A stretch of DNA of 64,000 bases from positions 54,320,122 through 54,384,121 of the forward strand of contig NC_134849.1 of NCBI RefSeq assembly GCF_965363235.1, given 5' to 3'. The DNA comes from Mytilus galloprovincialis. Taxonomy: Eukaryota; Mollusca; Bivalvia; Mytilida; Mytilidae. A model generated the notes under the pieces. The model was not told the origin of the DNA and ran no database searches. It saw only the letters and a program-made list of their open reading frames with translations. The position numbers and the translations under genes were made by a program. Shown piece after piece: positions 28,501-37,500 of this stretch; the stretch's first letter is position 1, and each line of letters starts with the position of its first letter.

Positions 28501-31500
28501 AAAAAAGCATTGACATCAGTTTTAAAGTTATTGTTCATAGGAGACAGTTATGATTTATAGTCTCTTTTTAAAACGTAATATAATTTTACCTCTTGGAGTT
28601 TTTCTACATTACTTCTGTAATCGGATTTTGAAGAACCCCACGGACACCACATACTCTCATGCATATGTCACTCATTCAAGGTATAATGATAATATATGTA
28701 AACTCTTGTGTTGTTAACAAGGAAACGAAATCTCAAAAGCATTTTTGTCTCAATTTGTATCTCAAAATAGGGTTCTTTAATTTAAAAAAAAGCTTGCATA
28801 GCAATTTCCTTAAAAACAAAATATAACAAAGGCAAAGTTTTAAAACACAAAATTCATTTTTTTTTTAATTTTTCTTTCATAAACTTGAAAATTTACCACG
28901 CTAAACCGTTAAGTTTATTCAACAACAACCATTAATTAATCAATAAGTAACGATAAAAAGACAATTGTGTATTGGATTAGGTTGATTGAACATGATGATT
29001 ATTGAATTTGCAATAAGCCGTTGGTCACGTGCCGAGTGGCACGCGTTGATTAAAAAGTCATTTAACTTCAAAATTACAATATCTATTGATACCTAACTTT
29101 ACAGATATGAGGTATTTAATCATATCCTCCTATATATCCATATTCTCTGTGATCTTAAAACATCGTTTTAGTGTCCTTAATGCAAAAACTTTCTTCTTAG
29201 TCAGCGCCTTTAAGAATTCCTTTGCGGTATTTCTACACACCGAAATATATGGCCTTATTGGTAAAATACCCACGTGAAAATACCACAGTGTTAGTGTCAC
29301 TAATAGTCAAAATATTGTGCCGTGAAAACTGGAAATGAAGTTTAGCGGGACATAGGAAATTACAAAAATATTAGAATTGTTTACTTACATAGTGTAAGCG
29401 GGATGCAGGAATCTAAAAAAATAAATAGTAACTATAAAGCGAGATCCGTGAACAGAACCCCCAAATGAGACCCCATTAGTTGTGGCTTATTTTTGGTCTT
29501 TTTAGCTAGTTTCCTTCCCCTACATTACTTGTAAGTTGATCGTTTTTGTAAAGCAGCACTCGAGGTTTGACAGTATATTACCAAGAAATGCACAAAATAT
29601 TGAAAAAGAAGGTTTAGAAAATTTAAATAATGGTATGCACACACACTCCCCTGTCAGCACAGACAATTATATTTTTGTAAACGCGCCAAACTCATTTCTT
29701 CCACAGTGAGACAAGCTTTACAATGTTGATGGTGGTGAAAATCTAGTCCAAATAATTATTACGTCTTGCAAGGCTATTTTATTTCTGGAACGCTTTCCTC
29801 TGACGAAGCCGAAATGTGAAACCAAATCAACAAGAAGTCTAACATCTATAATAGAACTGAATATAAAATCGAAATGTAAATGGGGAATGTATCAAAAGAC
29901 CAAAGAGCATTCAATGCAACGATAAAATCCCATAACCCGAGAAGGGGTTCCTAACCAAAGACAAATGGGGGGGGGGGGGTCCAACTACATGTCCCCATTC
30001 AATACAATACAATACAATATGCTTTATTTGAAAAACACTCCGTCACATTGACATGTGAAACAAGAGGTAAATTACAAAATACAATCACATACAATTAAAA
30101 AATAATAAAACAACTTAGAAATAAAATATATGGAAAATTACTTTATATTATAATATTTTAACATTATAATATTTTAGTTAACTTTGAAATGAATATAGAC
30201 ACATTTTTAAATAATAAGTTAATATTTGTCAATGACGGTCATGACGGTTAGTCCTTTCATTTTTGCTTAATTCTGATATTTCACATAGTACTCTGGAATA
30301 TGCTGATTTCTGATATTTTTTAACTAATAAAGAATTGCATTCAAATAAATAATGGAATTCATTGCCTGAATTGCAGTTAAACACAGATTGCATGTCCTTT
30401 CTTCTTTTGGAATGACTTATACCATCTTCCCAGCTCTACTGGGATTTTACATTGCAGCATCTTAATTTTGAAATATATTTACGTTTGAATGGTGTTAATT
30501 TTAAAATTCAAATGCATTGATCGTCCAATAAAGAACAATGTAGAAAGGGGGGTTCCAACATGTCCAACCCTCAGACCCTCCTGGATCCCTGCCTGTGAGG
30601 CATGCTTTAGCTTGCCATTAATGTATACTAGTTGAGTGATAATGGACGTCATATTAAACTCTTTGATATTAAAAAAGAAACTAAAATAAAAATCATACAA
30701 AGGTCACAAAGGCCATAATCTGGCTCCTGACGTGGGAAAAGTGCAAAATGCAGTGGGGATGAAAGCCTTTACTGTAAATTCCTGAAATTACAATTATATA
30801 AATCATCTCACATCTTGGCGCATTTCTTGAAATTGGTCATATTAATAAATGCATGTAATATTTTCAGAAAATTTCAATATATAGGCTTTTTAAAAAAAGT
30901 CAATCTTGTGCATGATTTATCAATGATTATACTTGCACAATTAACGCATGTTGTTCTCAAAACTAAGAGGTGTCTATGCTATTTATGACAATTTTCATGG
31001 TTCAGTGGTTATAGTTAAGTTTTTGTGTTTTGGTCTGTTTTTCTCATACTTTATGCAATAAGTCTACTATATTTGTTGTATGAAATGATTGTAAGGTGAA
31101 CATGTCTAGTGGGATGATGTCATCTGACCTTGACCTCATTTTCATGGTTCAGTGGTCAAAATTAAGTTTTTGAGTTTTGGTCTTTATCTATTAAATACTA
31201 TAAGCCATAGGTCAACTGTATTTGGTGTATAGAAATATTTTATGATCTATATGTCAGTGGCACAGGTTTTATTTGACCTTGATCTCATTTTCACGGTTCA
31301 TTGATCAGTGTTTTTGTGATTTGGTCTATTTTTCTTAAACTATAAGTAATAGGTCAACTATAATTGTTGCATTGAAGCCTTGTTAGCTGTATATGTCTGC
31401 CTGGCATGGTTCATCTGACATTGAGGCTTAAATTAAAATATTATTTGTTTGCCCTTTACCGACCGACTCTATAAATTCGTTCCGACTGAAAATCTTTTAT

Positions 31501-34500
31501 TTGTATTTACCAGCAATATTTTGTTTTAATTATTTTTTGTTCCTCCCGAAAATCTTATATTTGTATTTCCTGCTCAAAACTTTTTTACCGGAATCCACAG
31601 GTTTTATCTTCCCCGTATAAGGTTAAGTCCATTTGGTATCACGTCAGCGTTTGGCATGAACACTTGCATTTTGAGATTCAAAGCTTTTGATTGAAGTCCA
31701 TGTTGAAAGTATAACCAACGTTGCCCTTTATACTTGAAGAGCAGGGTTCATTCAAAAAAGTTTGTCCAATACAAAATTATCAACGTGTGTACAAAATATT
31801 TTGTTAACAGATGTTGTATCCTATATAACATGTATAAGGATGACGTTTAGTGATTCGTATATCCGGATGATTATGTTATTGCTGCCTATTACCAGCTTTG
31901 ACATTTTATTTATATCTGAAATGAACCGAAGTCCTGTAAATTGGAGAATAATTGGCAGTAAAATCGCCAAGTTTTCCTTGCAGACCATTTATAAATGCGA
32001 TGTAAAACATGTGACATTTGAGTTTCAAGTCTTTTAGCTTTTTTTTTATAACACCCGGACACACTCAGTCTCTAGGGTTGTAAATAAAGTAAGATAAATG
32101 CTTAGTTTTAGCTTTTTTAACTGGTTGCATGATGACGATGGTGGGAAATGCACTGCTGGGCAGTGGCTTTATATTCTAGTCAAATATTTTTTTTTTATTT
32201 CACAGATATCATCTCTGATAATTTCAGTTCAAATTTTGATAAAATTGGTAGAATGTCGGAATGACACATACTATAGATAGGGGTTGGAGGGTCCGGATCC
32301 TGAAATCCCGGGCTTTAAAACATGAAATCCTGAGCTCCCGAATTTAAATAAATTTAAATTCTGCATCCCAAAAATTTAAAAAAAAAAACAATTCCTGGAA
32401 ATCCTGAAATCCTGAGCTTAAAAACACCCAATCCCGAAGTCCCGATAAAGGTCCTACCCCCTAATAGATTGCACATAGTAAAGCTGTTTCACAAACCATG
32501 CTAGGGAGATATATATGATATTAATAAATCTTTCGGTCAGGTTAAGCGTACAAGGTACATGTACGTAGTACAGAATATCAGTGCAAGTTAAAACTCTTTA
32601 AAAGTTCCAGGCATATAATTGTTGAAAATATGCTCGAGCCCTATATTTTGATATTTAAAAACAAATAGAAGTGCATATAAATTAACTTCACATTATACAT
32701 GATAATTTTTTTTCATAACTTCCTGGGACTATTCAGAAACTTTAATAAAAGTAAAGATTAGTAAAATCGATCATTCTTAAAACAAGAGCAAATACAGACA
32801 AAAATGATATCATTCAGATATTGTATCTATAAAATAAAATATTATACCTACCTGCCTACCCATGACAAAAAATGTACCGAGCCAAGTTATTTTATGGGAA
32901 AGAAAAATAAAATATTTTACCTACCTACCTACCTTGTTTCAAAAAATAGGGTCGGAAAAGGGCAAACAAACAATATTTTAATTTAGGCCTGACCTCATTC
33001 TCATGGTTCATTAGTCTTTATTTATTTATCTTGGTTAATGTTAAGTTTATGTGACAGTTGTGATAAAGCTTTATACTTAGGACTATCAACATATTATCAA
33101 TGATTAGTAAAAGAAGGCGAGACATTTCAGCATGTGCACTCTTCTTATTAAACACACATTAATATACATCATGTACATTAAACAGCAAAAAAAAATATTG
33201 ATCTAAGATGCCATTCAATAATAACTTTTACTCTTTTATGTATAGGACAAGAACTATAGAAGATACAGAGAAATTATAAACAGCAGAAATGATAGGCAAT
33301 TTAAAATTTGCAGAAGCAAACTAAACCTAAATGGTAAGGCCACTTTTATTTATTTTTTTAAAGTTGTTGAACTTGAAAGATGATAATCATGATTACTATA
33401 AAAATTAAAAGATGTGGTATATTAAATATGAAAACTATCATGGCTTTAAGAAAGCAATTGTAGGCCTGTGACGACCTTCAATAATGAGAAAATCCATACC
33501 CTATAGTCAAAGTAGGCAGCTATAAAAGACCCAAAGATGAAAAATTGAAACAATCCAACATGTCCAAACTGTAAAACTAATTGCCTAGTTTATTACAAAA
33601 TAAATTACAAAAAATAAATATAACCGGTATGAAACAACAACAACAACAACCACTAAATGTTAGTGTCAGACTAAACTTACAAAAACTACAGGCTCTGAAC
33701 TTTGGACAGGCACAATAGGAATATGGCAACCTATGATGTAAATTTCCTGCAAACACAGACTGGACTAATGTAAATCAACTAATTTTTCGCGACTACTTTA
33801 TTTTGCGTTTTATACTTTCTAGTCTACATCACAGCTAATTATTTTTCGCAAGGTTCAAGTTTATACTTAATGAATTTTAATAAAGAAAGCTACATATGAA
33901 AAACATTTATTGCTGTTTCTCTCTCCATTTATAACATTTAATTGTTTATTTTGTGTATTTATAGGTGATCAGACATCTTGGTTTTCACGATCAATAGGTC
34001 ATTACTGAAGAGGAAACTTAAAGTTGAAATTTATTTACAAAGTGCATAATTGGATTAATTTGAACTGGAATGTGTGCTTTCCTGCAAAAAAGAAACAGGA
34101 AATTTCATCATTATCACATGTTAATGCCAATAAACAAAATGGAGTTCTATCATAGATACACAAAAACACTATTGCATAAAAGCAACAACATATTATATAT
34201 ATTATTCGAAAGAAAGGAGAATGCAGAACAAATACTATTTTGTTGTTGAAAAAAGGAACACCAGTTTTATCCACTCATTTACATCGCTCCCTCATATCAA
34301 ATATACGGAAGAAGATCATTGAAGAACAATTTGCAAAAATGTTTTCTCTTAGAATTGAAGGAAGTGAATGGAATAATGTATTCACTGAATTCTTACGTAG
34401 TGGATTGAACACTGTACACAAGCTGAAACAGAAGAAAATTTTAATTTAAAATAACACGAAAAGTGTATAATTTATTATTTAATCTGCAAATATATAAAAA

Positions 34501-37500
34501 AAATTCTTTAGAACACCACAAATGGTATGACATTCAAATTGGTTGCTTATTAATGTATTGCATTGAAACAATTACATGAATTACAAAGAAAACAGAATCA
34601 TTTGCTACAAATTTTTGTTATAAATCATAGTTAAATTTTATAAAAAGTATGAACAATACCTAGATCTAAACAGTCAGACTTTATCAATTTTCAATGTCAT
34701 TAAAATGTTGAGTCAAACATTTATGAAAGTTTTGAATATCATTTGCATCAACTATACAGTCTTGTAATAATTATATTCATACTGTTTGTATACATGGTAT
34801 AGCGAAGAAATGTTTAACAAGAACAAATAAGGGAAATTTGATGTTCAGAAATTTCTTTAGAGGAAATTTGAAGAACAATGATTTCATCAGAGGAAATTTG
34901 TTGTCTTGAAGGAAATCTTTTTCCCTTGAAAAAACAATTTCCCTTGAGGAAAAAACAATTTCCCTTTGAGGAAAAATCTTTTTCCTTTAGGGAAATTTGA
35001 TTTCCCTTGAGGAAAACAACTATTCCTCTAAGGAAATTGTTGAAAAAAGGGGCATAACTTTTTCAACAGTGGTGCTAGAGCCAAACAATTTTAGGACAAA
35101 TATCAGGGAACCAATACCAACCAAGTTATCAACTTCATTTTGACTTAACTCCAAAAATTAAGGTGAACAACTTTTGCACTCAGCAGAATTGCAAACTTGT
35201 CCCGGAGACAAATCTGCTTTTCTGAGATGTTTTACAAGGTTCCAAAAATGTGTTATCCCCATCAGCTTTCCATCCAGCTAAGGCAGAAGTATATTCTCTT
35301 TTATCATGTTTATTCTCATATATCCAGTATTTGCAACAAATTGTAATTTTTCTGAAGAAAAAAATTCAAATGGAAAATAATGTTTGTATTGTACATGTTG
35401 TAATATAGTATGTTCCCATGGGAAGAAAAATTGTTCCTATGTGAAAAAAAATTGTTCCCATGGGAAGAAAAATTGTTCCCATGGGAAGAAGATTTGTTCC
35501 CATGGGAAGAAATATTGTTCCCATGGGAAGAAAATTTGTTCCCATGGGAAGAATTAATTCCCATGGGAACTTTTTGTATTCATCTTTTCCCATGGGAACT
35601 TTAAAGTTCCTATGGGAACTCTAAACTTCCCATGGGAAAAGTAATTTTTCCCATGGGAACTTCCAATGTTCCCATGGGAAATTCTAATATTCCCATGGGA
35701 ATTATCAAATTTCCCATGGGAAATGTACTTTTAATCAGCTGCAGTGACAAGAGTGACAACAGTGACAAGTTGGGACATATGGCATTTTTTAAATTTTTCA
35801 ATAATCTATCACTGGGCAAATTTTTTTTTGGATATCTTGTAAACCGACAAAGTCAGATTTGCCGATACCGGAATGGCAAATTTGTCCCGCACAGTGTTTA
35901 TATTTGTTCATTTTTGTGTCATTTTGGTCTCTTGTGGACAGTTGTATCATTGGCAATCATGCCACATCTTCTTTTTTATATTCATTTTGTAAACTCCATT
36001 TAGACCCTCGTTTATTAATTGAGTTATCTTTTTGTAAATTCATTTGGGTATTAAAACGTTCACCGCTGTACAATTTGTATGGAGTACGGAAGCGCTTAGT
36101 TCTAAAAATGTACGGACGGTCCATGCTTTTACACCTCATTGCAATTACTTAAAGAAGCATCCAAATACTTATAAAACATTATTCACTATGATCACGAAAA
36201 CACGATTACTTTAAAGTTTTTCTTTTATTTATCTAACTGTACACTTTATTGTGGAAACGTGTGTCATCATTTACGTTACAATTCATGCAGTTCATTTTGA
36301 AATGAAGAATGATATGAGATTGATGCTAACCAATCAAAGTAACGTATAATAATGACGTGGTTAGTTAATTATATTTAAGAATTGAATGCTTCTTTTTGTA
36401 ACTTCATTAGGGTGTAAAAGCGTTGACCGAAGTACATTTTGTATGAAGCGCGGAAGCGCTTCATTCTAAAAATGTGCGCACGGTCAACGATTTTACAACC
36501 ATATGAAGTTACAAAAAGAAGTATTCAATTTTGATAATTACATTTTTTAGCTATGATCAGGAAAATACGAATTTTATAATTGTTTTAATTAATTGACCTG
36601 TGCACTTTATTGTGGGACTACGTGTTATCATGAATGAAAAGTTATATGCAATTGCTTAAGGAATAACACGTGATGTGCAGTTAGCCAATCAGAATAAAGT
36701 ATTATAATGAAACATACATCTAATGTAATTATATTATAATGTTTGTGTTCTTTTTGCTTACAGCAATATGGATGTTGCCAAAGGATTGGCATTATGGTGG
36801 CTGGCCTCGTTCTGGTGAAATTGATTTGATGGAAGCACGTTGTAAGTATAGACAATCATATAAACGTAATATGTGGAATGTAATTATAATTTGACGATAA
36901 AAATATGAGAAAACTTTTAAAAGTGCTATTCAGTTAATATGGATACATTATTTTGAGATTGGTGCTATCGAATGAATATCTAAAAGTTATTTCGATTTTA
37001 TATAATTGAACTTGTCAGGGTCATGATCATGAAAACTCTATAGTTTTAATTCTATATGAGAATTAAAATCAACTATACGTTGAGGGCAAGTTTGATGTAG
37101 GACAAACACATTTAATTTCAAATGAGAGAGGAGATGACCAAAATTAATATTCCAAATCAAGATTTTCCTTCTACCGTATATTGTTTAAATTGAAGATGAA
37201 CAAACAATGATTGATGGCATCGAAAAACTTTAAAAAAATAAAAATGTTCGCGCTCCGCATGAATTTTTTTCTGACTGAGACATAAAAAAACATATCCTCC
37301 TCCCTTTGAAGTTATATGGTTATCCCCAAAGGTACAATGTGTTAGCATGGTTAGCAGTATTATGTTGATAATCGTTTTTTTTTTTGTTCTCATACTACGT
37401 TTTACTTTGTTCTCATACTACGTTTTACTTATCTAATTTCTAGGTAATGCAAAAGTAAATTGTGGTGGTAACGATCACGGAGTAGGAGAAGTTGCATCCA

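Larger units (their letters stand above)
16472..35898. mobile_element. Giant 19.4-kb inverted-repeat element of unrecognised family
   Basis: The left end AACACTGTGCGGGACAAATT (16473) and the reverse complement of the right end (35898) agree for 312 bp with only a handful of mismatches. Both arms then continue through arrays of TTCCCATGGGAA. Comparison with the intact copy at 15263-15277 gives the target as GGTGACATATATTTG. A 3-bp TAT is doubled at the junctions (16469-16471 and 35899-35901), with one unexplained G at 16472. Inverted homology between the arms resumes at 18244-18540 with 34805-35106, about 18560-19170 with 33960-34800, and 20455-20600 with 33200-33345. No transposase, integrase or polymerase is recognised. 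The interior contains nested MITEs, satellites and a LINE fragment. Class is open: it may be a non-autonomous large TIR element or a foldback-type element. Confidence 0.8.
14643..36763 (+). other. Intron 7 of the GH16 gene, 22.1 kb
   Basis: The donor GTAAAA is at 14643 and the acceptor CTTACAG ends at 36763, phase 1. Nearly all of its length is the tandem 1.2-kb duplication and the 19.4-kb inverted-repeat element described separately. Other introns of this gene are 0.6-5.2 kb. Confidence 0.85.

Noticed and set aside
35316..35819. Frames MGTNFLPMGT / FPWEEKLFPWEE in the right array
   Set aside because: Same cause as the left array; a palindromic repeat read in frame, not a protein.
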